A stretch of DNA of 64,000 nt from Burkholderia sp. Bp9143 (GCF_003853645.1 NZ_QTPO01000036.1:1-64000); one strand, 5' to 3'. Counted from the first letter of the stretch, positions 9,201 to 17,869 are shown. Notes: generated by a model from the letters alone, not told the origin. A program made the numbers and translations.

Positions 9201-10802
9201 CGCTAGCGTACGGCGCTTGCCATCCTCGAGCACCTGCTCGATCAGTACGATTCGCCCTTGTTTGTCGTGCTCGAACGACAGCACGTTGCCGCTCGCATCG
9301 ATCAAGCGTGCCACGCGGTCGAGCGCGTCGTAATCGAGCGTGATCGTGTTGCCCGCGCGATCTTTCTGCATCGCCAGCCGGAACGCATTGCCGCGCCGCT
9401 CATACACGTGAAGCTGATCGTGGCCGTATGCAATCGTGACCCACGTCTCGTCAAGACGCGACAGCGTCAGATTTTCCGAGAGATCGGCATATACACCTCC
9501 GACTGCAAGCGCTTGATATTCGATGCTGCGCCCGCTGGCGTCGCGGAAGAACCATGTGTCGCCTTCGGCATCGATGCGCGTCGTGTACGGCGTGAGCCAC
9601 CGCGCGCCGTGTTCGCCGTTGTCATATGCAGACAAGCGTGACCGATACGTACGCGCCCAGACGAGCGGCAATGCACCGTGCAGTTCGAAGTCCGTATGTG
9701 TGAAGGTCTCATCGCCGAAAGCAAAATCGATCGACCCAGTCGACGCACCGATCTGGCACCCCTTGCAAGGACTCTGGCCGGCGCCCTCCGCACGCGCCTG
9801 CTGTCCTGTCGCCCCCACCGGCTCCTGCGGACGATCATGCTGTGCCCGCCCCTTACCGCCGGGCGGCACGTCGGCGGTCTTTTCACGAAGCTTCCCGCGC
9901 GCGCGCACCCTTGCCACGGCCTCGATCACTTGCGCGATCAGCCACAGCATCTTGCCTTCCTCGCTGCCATTCAGATCACGGATCGCGTTCGCGACTTTCG
10001 GAGCCTCGGCCTTCAGGAATGCGACGATATCGCGGAACGGTTGCAGCCACGAATCCGGAGCGAGCTTCGCAGCAGTCCCCATCGTCGCGTTCCCGGCTTC
10101 CTTCCCCAACGCGATCGAGCCTTCGTAACCGTACTCGATCGCGTCAACCACCAGCATCGGGTTGTACCAGGACCGCTTGTCCATCTTCTGAGCGATCTTC
10201 GCAGTTCGTCGTACATTCGCGCTGCTGTCGAAAATTTGCCCTTTGAGGGCAAGCTCCAGCCCGGTAGCAATACCGACCATCAACTCCTGCGCCTTGTGCG
10301 CGCAGTCGTTCAGCAATTCGACAAGAACGTCCTGCAGGGTCTTCAGGAAGTTTTCGATTTCAGTCGCGGCCGCGGCGTTGACATGCGTGACGAGCACCGA
10401 AATGAGCGCCGCGCCGAGATTGCCGCGAGACACCAGCAACTGATTGCGCACGAGCGCCAGCAGCGGCCGCGCCGACAGTCGAAACGATGCCAGCGGCGGC
10501 GGAACCGGAATGACGCCGATCAGGTTGATCGCAAGCCCAAGATAATCGAGCAGGTTGGCGTGGCGCTTCTCGACGATCATCACGATGTCGCAAACCGCGT
10601 CGTAAAACGCCATCAGGTTGCCGATGATCGGCACCGCGCTTGCGAAGGTTTTGAGATCCTCGAACGAAATGTGATTGCCGCTGATCTTGAGCAACCACTT
10701 ATTGAAACGGTCGCCCCCCGCCGCCACATCTTTCGGCGAAATATCGCTGAGCCAGGAAACGGCCTGTTCCTTCTCGGCGCCCGGTGGAAGTTGTTGTGCC
10801 AT
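6261..10802 (-). CDS. rhs: Full-length Rhs effector with HNH nuclease tip
   Basis: A protein of 1513 residues. Residues 1-300 contain hydrophobic segments around 50-135 (VPIIGNLMAFYDAVCDIVMIV, LGLAINLIGVIPVPP), probably the membrane-insertion region of T6SS Rhs effectors. The Rhs shell starts near residue 360 (DFAFGDETFTHTDFELHGALPLVWARTYRS, a DUF6531-type start) and continues through YD repeats to the self-cleavage motif DPIG-X18-DPLG near residue 1400. The last ~100 residues are the toxin: CECCG, ERQFDHIEPDVLGG, LCRKCNRR, an HNH endonuclease with two CxxC zinc knuckles. vgrG lies 50 bases upstream and a DUF4265 gene 9 bases downstream. No PAAR domain and no EagR chaperone gene are visible. 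The plus-strand ORFs opposite are shadows. Confidence 0.92.
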   Translation of the reverse strand: MAQQLPPGAEKEQAVSWLSDISPKDVAAGGDRFNKWLLKISGNHISFEDLKTFASAVPIIGNLMAFYDAVCDIVMIVEKRHANLLDYLGLAINLIGVIPVPPPLASFRLSARPLLALVRNQLLVSRGNLGAALISVLVTHVNAAAATEIENFLKTLQDVLVELLNDCAHKAQELMVGIATGLELALKGQIFDSSANVRRTAKIAQKMDKRSWYNPMLVVDAIEYGYEGSIALGKEAGNATMGTAAKLAPDSWLQPFRDIVAFLKAEAPKVANAIRDLNGSEEGKMLWLIAQVIEAVARVRARGKLREKTADVPPGGKGRAQHDRPQEPVGATGQQARAEGAGQSPCKGCQIGASTGSIDFAFGDETFTHTDFELHGALPLVWARTYRSRLSAYDNGEHGARWLTPYTTRIDAEGDTWFFRDASGRSIEYQALAVGGVYADLSENLTLSRLDETWVTIAYGHDQLHVYERRGNAFRLAMQKDRAGNTITLDYDALDRVARLIDASGNVLSFEHDKQGRIVLIEQVLEDGKRRTLASYAYDEAGDLVRATDRHGNAWNYQYNRHLVTRYTDRTGRGMTLEWDGADADDNANAKCVREYADDGSLDIRLAWHPNIRLTYVTDALGQMTRYYFNIKGYVYRIAYPDGSEEWFRRDEHNNLTLHILQDGSIEQMRYDARGNRTWHERPDGSVVEMAYDDKDQMIRLVDPNGHAWERKYDDAGNLVEEIDPLEHATKYSYNDKGLPTQITDAKGGSKALEYNDAGQFTSYTDCSGKKTEWRYDEIGRVIEAKDASGGIVAYGYGLNGQLTEIRSPAGVEQVQYDAEGRLLRHTDQLNRSTRYGYDAVGRISSRADALGQTLAYRYDRLGRLTALTDANFATYQFRYDPAGRLIEEIGFDGKSTSYQYDKDSGSLVSVDDAGCVTSIDVDANGRLMKRVAGESEERFAYDPSGRLIDAVNRYSRVQFFFDPVGNLVREHHAYDLFGERRSYVWHHEYDELGNRRRTVRPDGHAVDWLIYGSGHVHGMLLDGEERVQFERDDLHRETVRVLSSKVGQRTHYDPAGRVLQQTIQRSTSPAPLAERRYRYDAAGQLSRIEDSRKGGTDYRYDPVGRLIEAISPVAKERFAFDPASNIIDPVRTAETPASRPSPVRPESTLPVEVPKVLGNLLKAYAGMHFEYDARGNLVRKRTPAGEQEYEWDEFNRLLSARVAETSRQSQSRYFYDAFGRRIAKEVNGERTVFGWDGDTLAYESDGERGTHYIYEPGTFVPLAQYVAEPVEGFSTPEWKSTDRYVPEEDPLQKMPERRGDAALFYYHCDQIGTPQLLTDDDGEVVWEASYKALGEDREVIARASKAAGIVARNPLRFQGQQVDDETGLAYNRYRYYDPVTGRFTSEDPIGLNGGVNVYQYAPNPIEWIDPLGLARIPKSVKDKVAKENQEFFGKETCECCGVEVVPGQKSQRGVTPPTNERQFDHIEPDVLGGANDEANTQVLCRKCNRRLWDRIKDNFKRLNRLGRTPCDN

Positions 10803-10852
10803 GTCGTTCTTCGTTCAAATCGTTTTTTCAAGACGGCTGATAAGCCGCCCTC

Positions 10853-13800
10853 TCAGGATTTCAGCGGTCCGCCGAACCCGCTCGTCGGCAGCTTCATGCC
10901 GGTCGCACCGGCAGCGGATGCCACCGTCGTAGCGCCCTTGCCGGCGATCCCGGCGACACCTGGTAGCGCGCCCTGCACTGCACCGGACGCCGCATTCGCA
11001 ACCGGCGTGGCCAGCGCCGCGAGCCCGCCCTGGCGCGCCGCCTGAACCATCCCGGCCACCTGCTTCGCAGCACTGCCCAGGCTCGAAGCCGTCTGTAGCG
11101 CAGAAACAGCGCCTGCCCCACCCAGCGCACTTGCCGCAGCCGGCAACGCAGAACTGGCCAGTCCGCCTAACGCAGCGCTGGCCCCACCTCCGCTCGCAAG
11201 CCCCATCGCAGCCGTCGTCGCCGCAGGTGCCATCCCCTTCAACTGGCTCGCGAGCTGCTCCGTCGCTGCGGCCTGCGCCGCCTGCGGCGACGGCTCAACC
11301 GGCTCGACTGGCCACTGCGCCTGCTTAAAGTAATTTGCCGGCTGATCCGACTCGCGCGGGTCCTTCCCGAACTCGACTCGCACCGCCCCCGGCGGCAAAC
11401 CACTCACAACCGTATAGCCACTGTTGTCGAGCGCGCCCTTCTTCAGCACGGCGCCATTCACGTCTCTCACCGTGAACAGCCCGCCCTTCACCGCCTCGCC
11501 GTTCACATACTTGTGAAACAACTCCAACTGTCCCGGCTGATCCGGCCGCGGGCTCGGCAACGGATACCCCATGCTCGCCGGGCCCGCGAACGTATGGGAC
11601 GCACCCTTCACGTCCACCGCGCCAGGCGTATGAATCTCGATATTGCCGCCCTGGATGCGGATATAGCCGCCGCCGCTCGTCAGCAAAATCCCCTGATCGG
11701 CCGCGATCTCGATCCGATCAGTCGCCGACACGACCTTCACCGCCTTCTGCGCAGTGACTTCGACGTTGTCCGACTGCGCCTGAATCTCGACCTTGCCCTT
11801 GCCGGCGAACAGCTTCATCCCCGCGTTCTGCACGAACAGGCTCAGTTTCTGCCCGATGCTGCCGATCAGCGACTTGCCCGTCGCGACATGCACGCTCTGC
11901 CCGCTCGCGACGTTCACGTGATCGTTCGCGACCATGTGCAGCGACTGCTGCGTCGACATCCCGATCCCGGACGGGCTGCCGAACAGCATCACCGGTTCCT
12001 TGAACGCATTCGCGCTGCCCGTGCCGCCGCCTGCCGTGCGTCCGCCGGATGCGTTGCCCGACGCGCTGTCCTGCGTCGCGTCGGTGAACGCGCGCATCGT
12101 GTCGTGCGCATCCTTCAGGCTTTCCGCCTGATGCTGCTCGCTCACGCCCGACATCGCCTCGATCAGGCTCTCGCCCGTCACGAGCTGCTGCTGCGCTTCC
12201 TTCACGTCGAGCGGCTGGCTGTTCGGCACCTTCGGATGCGTGGTGACGTACAGGCCCTGACTCGCCCGCACCGCGCCATACGCGTCCGAACGCAAATCGA
12301 AGCCACTTCCCAAATACGACCCGCGCGAATTTCCGTTCTGGTCGATGATGTAGCCGAGATGCAGCAGGCTGTTTGCGCTGCTGCTCATCAGCTGCACGCG
12401 GTTCTGCCCGGTCGCGTCGTCCATCACGAGATGGTTGTAGCCGCTGCCCGAATACTCTTTCGACCGATAACCGGAGAGAATCCCGTCGCTATGCCATTGC
12501 GGCTGATTCGCGCCGTTGTACACGCGCCCGACGGCCAACGGCCGGTCGCAATCGCCGCCGACGTAGTCGATCAGCACTTCCTCGCCGATCCGCGGCACAT
12601 GCACGCCGCCGTAGCCGCCACCAGTATCCGACTGCACGACGCGCACCCAGCACGACGCGTTCTCGTTGCCCGGGTTCAGACGATCCCACACGAACTGCAC
12701 ACGAATCCGGTTCAACTCGTCGGTATAGACTTCCTCGCCCTGCGGCCCGACGACGAGCGCCGTCTCGAGGTGCATCTTCGGCTTCTCGTGTTCGAACGGG
12801 CTGCGATACGGCACGTTCACGCGCTGCGCCTCGACCTCGACAAGGTAGAAGCCGACCGAGCCGTCGTCATGCGGCACGCGAAATGCGGGATCGGCACCAT
12901 AGCCCTCCTGCGCTTGCGTCAACGCATCGCGCAGGCTGTACGGAAAGTCCGCGCTGCTGCTCGCCACAGGCAGGTTGTTCTCGATCCACCACTCGACGCC
13001 GATCGCCGCGAACTCGCGCTGGTCGGCCGGATCGCGGTCATGTTCGGGATGATCCGACAGCGTGAAGCGCCGGCCGGCATCGATCGTGCGCACGCCGCCC
13101 GCGCCATGAAAGCGCTTCGCCTGCGACTCCCACTCCTCCATCCGCACCTTCGTCAGATGGTCGCCGCGCGTCTGGTCCAGATACGTATACGCACCGGTGT
13201 ACTCGTAGACCTCGAGCTGATCGGGCAATTCCCCCTGGCCGCCCATCGTCGGCAGCGTCGTGCCCTTCGGGTTCGACGGTTGGGACGGATTCTTGTAGTC
13301 GAACGTGCGCGTCGTGCGGGTCACGCTCTGCAGCGTGCGCGAGCCCGACCATTGCGTAAACGCGTCGGCTTCGCTCGCCGCGCCGCCGCGATAGAAGCGC
13401 ACGGTTTCCGGCGACAGCGGCGCGAACGCCTGCAAGTTGTCGGTGATCACGAGCGTATGCGACTTGCCGTCGTCGGCCTGCTGCCAGATGCTGTAGAGGC
13501 CTTCGCTCTCCATCAGCCGATGCACGAAATGCCAGTCGGTATCGTGCTGACGCGTGTACGAACGGTTCGGCAGCGGCTGCGACAGCGCGAAGCGGAAATG
13601 CCCCTGCGCCTGCGGATGCTGATTCAGCACATCGCTGATGATCTGGTCGACGGTCGTGTCGTTCCAGAGCCGCTGGTCGCGACGAAACTTCAGGAAATGG
13701 GTGAAATCGGCGAACGTGAGCTGATAGGTCGTGAGACCGCCGTCGGCGCCGAGGCGGCGCGCGGTGTGCACGTACCCGTTGATCGGCCGGTAGCTGCGAT

Positions 13801-14032
13801 CGCCCTGCTGGATCCACAACGTGACCGGCTGCGCGATCAGCTTTTTGAGTTCCAGATCGCTATCGGTCGACAGCACGTCGAGCGTGAATTCGTACGCGCG
13901 CCCGATGCGCGAGCGGCCGACCGCCCGCTGCACGGTCAGCACGTTGGCGCCCAACGGCGTATCGAGCTTCAGCAGCCTGTCCTGCTGAAGCAACCCGCCG
14001 CGCAATGCGGCAACAGTGTTCTGCATGTTCAT
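10853..14032 (-). CDS. vgrG: Type VI secretion spike protein VgrG with long C-terminal extension
   Basis: A protein of 1059 residues. Gp27-like base about 20-430 (VQRAVGRSRIGRAYEFTLDVLS, DTDWHFVHRLMESEGLYSIW); gp5-like OB fold about 440-520 (RIRVQFVWDR, CWVRVVQS, PRIGEEVLIDYVGGD, VGRVYNGANQ); DUF2345 beta-spike about 670-810 (IEIAADQGILLTSGGGYIRIQ). Next comes a segment LFHKYVNGEAVKGGLFTVRD resembling an Ig-like linker, and finally ~150 residues of Ala/Gly/Ser-rich low complexity. It is the delivery spike, presumably for the Rhs protein encoded next. No other T6SS structural genes are in the window. Confidence 0.95.
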   Translation of the reverse strand: MNMQNTVAALRGGLLQQDRLLKLDTPLGANVLTVQRAVGRSRIGRAYEFTLDVLSTDSDLELKKLIAQPVTLWIQQGDRSYRPINGYVHTARRLGADGGLTTYQLTFADFTHFLKFRRDQRLWNDTTVDQIISDVLNQHPQAQGHFRFALSQPLPNRSYTRQHDTDWHFVHRLMESEGLYSIWQQADDGKSHTLVITDNLQAFAPLSPETVRFYRGGAASEADAFTQWSGSRTLQSVTRTTRTFDYKNPSQPSNPKGTTLPTMGGQGELPDQLEVYEYTGAYTYLDQTRGDHLTKVRMEEWESQAKRFHGAGGVRTIDAGRRFTLSDHPEHDRDPADQREFAAIGVEWWIENNLPVASSSADFPYSLRDALTQAQEGYGADPAFRVPHDDGSVGFYLVEVEAQRVNVPYRSPFEHEKPKMHLETALVVGPQGEEVYTDELNRIRVQFVWDRLNPGNENASCWVRVVQSDTGGGYGGVHVPRIGEEVLIDYVGGDCDRPLAVGRVYNGANQPQWHSDGILSGYRSKEYSGSGYNHLVMDDATGQNRVQLMSSSANSLLHLGYIIDQNGNSRGSYLGSGFDLRSDAYGAVRASQGLYVTTHPKVPNSQPLDVKEAQQQLVTGESLIEAMSGVSEQHQAESLKDAHDTMRAFTDATQDSASGNASGGRTAGGGTGSANAFKEPVMLFGSPSGIGMSTQQSLHMVANDHVNVASGQSVHVATGKSLIGSIGQKLSLFVQNAGMKLFAGKGKVEIQAQSDNVEVTAQKAVKVVSATDRIEIAADQGILLTSGGGYIRIQGGNIEIHTPGAVDVKGASHTFAGPASMGYPLPSPRPDQPGQLELFHKYVNGEAVKGGLFTVRDVNGAVLKKGALDNSGYTVVSGLPPGAVRVEFGKDPRESDQPANYFKQAQWPVEPVEPSPQAAQAAATEQLASQLKGMAPAATTAAMGLASGGGASAALGGLASSALPAAASALGGAGAVSALQTASSLGSAAKQVAGMVQAARQGGLAALATPVANAASGAVQGALPGVAGIAGKGATTVASAAGATGMKLPTSGFGGPLKS

Positions 14033-14389
14033 GGCAACGGCCTTTTCTTCTTTTGACGCGCCCTCGGATGGCGCGTTGAGCGATTTCGCTCGCGCGATTT
14101 TACAGACAAATTACTGCGCGAATCGGAAAAATGACCTGATTTAAAAGAGTATTTTTAAGCGTATTCCGAATAGGCCGGGAGAACGGTTCGAACGCCTGTT
14201 CGGCACGTAGAAGCCACGCCGTCACGCTGCACGGCTCACCCTTCGCCGGCTGAAATCGCTTGCAATCAGGGCCAATTCGACTTCCGGCGCGGCCCGGTTG
14301 CGAGTAGTGTCTACGTGCCCGTATTCCGGCCCAGCCCGGCACATCGATGCCCGGCGCTCGATTACCACACTGAACACTGGAGATCTGCG
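14033..14389. other. Intergenic region between divergent vgrG and the ABC gene
   Basis: About 357 bases with promoters expected for both directions. An AT-rich stretch at about 14095-14165 is the likely vgrG promoter region. I see no repeat, RNA or further ORF that I can support. Confidence 0.4.
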
Positions 14390-15190
14390 ATGAAACGTTC
14401 GAAGTTCCTGCTGTCGGGCCTGCTGCTCGCGTCGGCCCTCGGTTTCACGGCCGTCGCCGCGCACGCGGACGACCTGCTCGACTCGGTAAAGAAAGCCGGC
14501 GTGCTGCGCGTCGGCCTCGAAGGCACGTATCCGCCGTTCAACTCGCGCGGCACGTCGGGTCAGCTCGAGGGCTTCGACGTCGATGTCGCGAACGCGGTCG
14601 CCGGCAAGCTCGGCGTGAAGACGCAGTTCATCCCGACCGAATGGAGCGGCATCATCGCGGGGCTGCAGGCCGGCAAGTTCGACGTGATCGTCAACCAGGT
14701 CACGATCACGCCGCAGCGCAAGGAAGTGCTCGACTTCAGCGAGCCGTACACGTACTCGGCCGCGCAGCTGATCCAGCGCAAGGACGACACGCGCAACTTC
14801 AAGTCGCTCGAAGAATTCAAGGGCAAGAAGCTCGGCGTGACGCTCGGCACCAACTACGACCAGATGGCGCGCAGCGTGCCGGGCATCGAGGTACAGACTT
14901 ATCCGGGCGCGCCGGAGAAGCTTCGCGACCTCGCCGCAGGCCGGATCGAGGCGACGCTCGACGACCGCCTGATGCTGCCGTACATGATCAAGACGTCGAA
15001 CCTGCCGCTGCGCTCGGGCGCGGTGCTGAACGGCGGCAAGCAGGAGATGGCGATCCCGTTCCGCAAGGGCAATCCGAAGTTCGAGAAGGCGATCAACGAC
15101 GCGCTGGATTCCCTGCGCAAGGAAGGCACGTTGAAGAAGATCTCGATGCACTGGTTCGGCAGCGACGTGACGGTGCCGGTCGCGCAGTAA
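14390..15190 (+). CDS. Periplasmic amino-acid ABC transporter substrate-binding protein
   Basis: The start was placed at the ATG following TGGAGATC, giving a clean signal peptide (MKRSKFLLSGLLLASALGFT, cleavage after AHA). The mature protein has the SBP_bac_3 fold: GVLRVGLEGTYPPFNSR, GFDVDVANAVAGKLGV, DVIVNQVTITPQRKEVLDFSEPYTYS, KLGVTLGTNYDQ. This is the polar amino-acid family (cystine/glutamine-like). No permease or ATPase gene follows, so its transporter partner must be elsewhere. The substrate cannot be assigned. Confidence 0.88.
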   Translation: MKRSKFLLSGLLLASALGFTAVAAHADDLLDSVKKAGVLRVGLEGTYPPFNSRGTSGQLEGFDVDVANAVAGKLGVKTQFIPTEWSGIIAGLQAGKFDVIVNQVTITPQRKEVLDFSEPYTYSAAQLIQRKDDTRNFKSLEEFKGKKLGVTLGTNYDQMARSVPGIEVQTYPGAPEKLRDLAAGRIEATLDDRLMLPYMIKTSNLPLRSGAVLNGGKQEMAIPFRKGNPKFEKAINDALDSLRKEGTLKKISMHWFGSDVTVPVAQ

Positions 15191-15272
15191 GCGGTTCGCC
15201 GCGCTTTCATCGCGTCACGTCCTTCGCCGCGGCGAAGGCGTGACGCGCCTCTTCAGTTCTGTTCCCTTCCCC

Positions 15273-15476
15273 TCAAGCCGCTTCGTCAAAGCGCGCAAGC
15301 AGCATCTGGCCGATCGGCGTCAGCGCCGGACGCGCGGCCACCGCATTCACGCGTACCTGCGTATCGTCGACCAGACGCTTTTCGACGAGCACGGCGAACG
15401 CCGGGTTCGACGGGTCGACGCTGTCCGGTGCGCGGGCAATGCGCAGCAGCATCGAAAATTCGTGCGGACTCAACAT
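15273..15476 (-). CDS. Small conserved-looking protein of unknown function
   Basis: Sixty-seven residues from an ATG preceded by AGGAGACAGGGACC: MLSPHEFSMLLRIARAPDSV ... ALTPIGQMLLARFDEAA. An upstream in-frame extension to 15608 is arginine-rich and unlikely to be translated. The pattern suggests a small winged-helix-like fold (HEFSMLLRI, LVEKRLV, LTPIGQMLL). I do not recognise a named family. Confidence 0.6.
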   Translation of the reverse strand: MLSPHEFSMLLRIARAPDSVDPSNPAFAVLVEKRLVDDTQVRVNAVAARPALTPIGQMLLARFDEAA

Positions 15477-16143
15477 GGTCCCTGTCTCCTGATCGTCCGC
15501 GATCCAGCTCGATCGGCGTCGATCGTGTTTTCGAATGAAATGGTGCGAGGCATTGTCGATGCGTCGCCGGGAGCGAGATCCCGGTTGACCGCTGCGCGAC
15601 GCGGGCACGGCGTCGCGTGCGGGTTACGCACGCCCGGATCGCGACGGTGGTGCCGCGACGGGAACGTTCAACCTTAGGGGGGCATCGTGACGCGGGCGTG
15701 ACAGGAAAACGGGGGCGCAGCGATGCGTGCTGGGTGCCCGGATTGCTCCGCGTGGCGCACGCGGTACGGATCGGGGCGGGAGCGTAGGTATCTTCGGCCT
15801 CGAAGGTGACGCTTGTGGCCGATCCGGATGGGCAGTGCCATGCGTTCAGGACATTAGCCGCCCCTGCCAATCCGTTGCAAAATTCGCCCCCTTCAAATTG
15901 TTAGGACTCCCATTACTCTCGGCGCGATTCCGTTGACGGGACAGGCGGCGTTCGCCGCTCGAAATCGAATCGCCTCTCGCAGTTTCCCTCTCCCCGGAAT
16001 CTTCGCCCCGCCTCATCTGCCGTTCGGTCAGTGTTTCTATACCGATTGGCCAATTTGCACTCAAAGCAACAGAAAACGCCTACATTGAACGTACGTCAAA
16101 GGATTTTTCTCTCCGCAAATCTTCACCGAGATTGTGAAAGATC
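15477..16143. other. Non-coding stretch, no clear content
   Basis: About 667 bases. Candidate ORFs here are arginine/serine-rich shadows. The right third (15885-16085) is less GC-rich and includes the palindrome ATTGGCCAAT at about 16045-16054, probably in the promoter of the following XRE gene. No RNA gene or repeat found. Confidence 0.4.
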
Positions 16144-16521
16144 GTGTCGAAATCAATGAACTTCAAGCAGGCAGACCACATGGAATTTTCACGACGTTTG
16201 AGACAGCTCCGCGTCGCTCGCGGTTTAACCCAACGCGAACTCGCAAGTGCGGCCGGGGTCTCGGTCGAGCTAATCCGACGCATCGAAGCCGGAACCTCGT
16301 TTCCCAAGTTGAACGTCACTCGCCAACTGGCGATCGTGCTGCAGGTGAGTGCCGGAACGATCGTGTTCGGCAATAAAGAACTCGAGGTGGGCGGCGTACT
16401 GCGGGATCAGTTCGAGGTGCTTGCCACGATGCCCGAGCATGTTCGCGAGCTTGCGCGCGAGTTGCTGGATGCGTTGATTGTCAGAAACCGGCTCCAGGAG
16501 AAGAGGAGCGCAGCGCAGTAA
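16144..16521 (+). CDS. XRE-family helix-turn-helix regulator
   Basis: A Cro/CI-type HTH spans residues 14-70: FSRRLRQLRVARGLTQRELA, AAGVSVELIRRIEAGTSFPKLNVTRQLAIVLQVSAGTIVF. A helical tail ends LIVRNRLQEKRSAAQ. The frame opens with a GTG at 16144, but ATGs at 16156 and 16180 are equally possible starts and the RBS does not decide. It lies directly upstream of the SymE-like gene on the same strand and may regulate it. Confidence 0.75.
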   Translation: MSKSMNFKQADHMEFSRRLRQLRVARGLTQRELASAAGVSVELIRRIEAGTSFPKLNVTRQLAIVLQVSAGTIVFGNKELEVGGVLRDQFEVLATMPEHVRELARELLDALIVRNRLQEKRSAAQ

Positions 16522-16528
16522 ACGAAGC

Positions 16529-16562
16529 GCGGGCCGTGAGTGCGCCAACACTCACGGCCCGC
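16529..16562. terminator. Perfect 14-bp hairpin between XRE and symE-like genes
   Basis: GCGGGCCGTGAGTG pairs perfectly with CACTCACGGCCCGC over a six-base loop. There is no T run after it, so it may act as an attenuator, transcript stabiliser or weak terminator. It begins 8 bases after the XRE stop codon and lies 33 bases before the next start. Confidence 0.6.
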
Positions 16563-16594
16563 TGACCACAACCAACTCAACAGAGGAGTTGATC

Positions 16595-16912
16595 ATGGCT
16601 GACGCCAATCATAAGTCACGTACGAAGCACCGGGAACCGGAGACCACCCTTTGGTTGCCGCTTCGAGGTTCACCCGATCCGGCCATGTGGTCCGATCTGC
16701 CCTGCCTGCCGTGGATGGAAGTGATCGATGCACACTTCAAGCTGTTCGGTTTCGAACCGGGCGGGCACGTTTACCTCTCCATCAGTCACGCCACCCGGAA
16801 GATTACGATCACGCCGGATCATTCGGATCCGCGTGTCAGAGGTCATGTGGTGGAACGCATCCCGCAGACCGGCACCCAGTTCGATCTTCCGGGGATGTCG
16901 TTGACGGGCTAG
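16595..16912 (+). CDS. SymE-like toxin family protein
   Basis: The start follows AGAGGAGTTGATC and gives 105 residues. The core LPCLPWMEVIDAHFKLFGFEPGGHVYLSISHATRKITITPD matches the SymE domain (an AbrB-like fold with PWLxLxGxWLxxAGFxxGxxVxVxVxxGxLVI). E. coli SymE is an SOS-induced type I toxin with nuclease-like activity. Here no LexA box is visible upstream, and regulation by the preceding XRE protein is more likely. The frame extends upstream over the hairpin, but that part is not a convincing coding sequence. Confidence 0.7.
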   Translation: MADANHKSRTKHREPETTLWLPLRGSPDPAMWSDLPCLPWMEVIDAHFKLFGFEPGGHVYLSISHATRKITITPDHSDPRVRGHVVERIPQTGTQFDLPGMSLTG

Positions 16913-17121
16913 TCGCTCGACGCATCGTGACGCAGTTGAAACTGTGAGCGGGCTCCCGCGCCGTTGAGGGCGAATGCGTGACATGAGCGCCGCATAGTCG
17001 TCACCGCCGGCGCCACTGCTGCTTATATCCACGCATCAAAGGATGAGCGTCGATTCACTCCACGTGGATTGCACGCAGTGGACCACTCACCCACCAGATA
17101 TAGCAAAAAAGCGATAAACTG

Positions 17122-17439
17122 ATGACTTGGCATGTTGAGTTGATACCCGAGGCGACGGCCGAGTTGCTGGCGCTGCCTCCCGATATGCGAGCCCGCTTCC
17201 TTCATATCGCGGAGATGCTGGCGGAGTTCGGCCCGCAACGCGTCGGGATGCCGCATGTGCGCGCACTTACGGGAAGGCTGTGGGAAATCCGTATGTCCGG
17301 GCGTGACGGCATCGCGCGGGCGATCTACGTCGCACGGGCTGGGCAACGCCTGATCGTGTTGCACGTGTTCGTGAAGAAAACACAGAGAACACCGCGTTGC
17401 GCTATCGAAACGGCGTATGCCCGGATGAAAGAGGAGTGA
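17122..17439 (+). CDS. RelE/HigB-type toxin of a type II toxin-antitoxin pair
   Basis: A 105-residue protein with the Gp49/HigB fold: WHVELIPEATAELLALPPDMRARFLHIAEMLAEFGP, then LTGRLWEIRMSGRDGIARAIYVARAGQRLIVLHVFVKKTQRTP. The basic K-K-T-x-x-TP end is typical. These toxins cleave mRNA at the ribosome. The toxin comes first and the HTH antitoxin starts 3 bases after its stop, the usual higBA order. Confidence 0.85.
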   Translation: MTWHVELIPEATAELLALPPDMRARFLHIAEMLAEFGPQRVGMPHVRALTGRLWEIRMSGRDGIARAIYVARAGQRLIVLHVFVKKTQRTPRCAIETAYARMKEE

Positions 17440-17442
17440 GCA

Positions 17443-17724
17443 ATGACCGGCCTTGCAACTTTGAAGAAGCGCCTGCTAGCCGATCCGGCCACGCAGGCCG
17501 AGTACGACGCACAAGCACCGGAGTTCGCCGTCGCACGCGAGCTCGTCGCCGCACGCGTGCGCGCCGGATTGACGCAAGAACAGGTCGCCGAGCGGATGCA
17601 GACCACTCAATCGACCATCGCGCGGATGGAGAGTGGTCGCACGATGCCGTCGCTGCGTACGCTGGCCCGCTACGCGAAAGCAACGGGAAGTCGTGCCGTG
17701 GTACGTCTGGAAGCGATGAAGTAG
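17443..17724 (+). CDS. HigA-type XRE antitoxin
   Basis: A 93-residue protein. The N-terminal helix binds the toxin in this family; the XRE HTH is ELVAARVRAGLTQEQVAERM, QTTQSTIARMESGRTMPSLRTLARYAKATG. It follows the toxin gene by 3 bases. It neutralises the toxin and presumably represses the operon. The gene ends 145 bases before the hairpin that I take to be the ancestral tRNA-Thr terminator. Confidence 0.85.
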   Translation: MTGLATLKKRLLADPATQAEYDAQAPEFAVARELVAARVRAGLTQEQVAERMQTTQSTIARMESGRTMPSLRTLARYAKATGSRAVVRLEAMK

Positions 17725-17869
17725 TTCGATTGTCGCGTGATGGCACCACGCGAAGGCAGCGGAATTCGATGGACGATACGCGTCCCCGCGCAGTGACGAC
17801 GCCGCCCCGTCGGGACCATTGCCGCGATGCGCAAGCTCCCCCTGCCGGCGATCTCCACAAACGAAATAG

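Noticed and set aside
7647-9206. Long plus-strand ORFs opposite the rhs gene (also 206-1360 minus, 11513-14056 plus, 33727-35211 minus, 39141-41576 plus, 53058-54932 plus)
   Set aside because: They are antisense frames of confidently identified genes in high-GC DNA, with arginine/histidine-rich compositions and no domain pattern.
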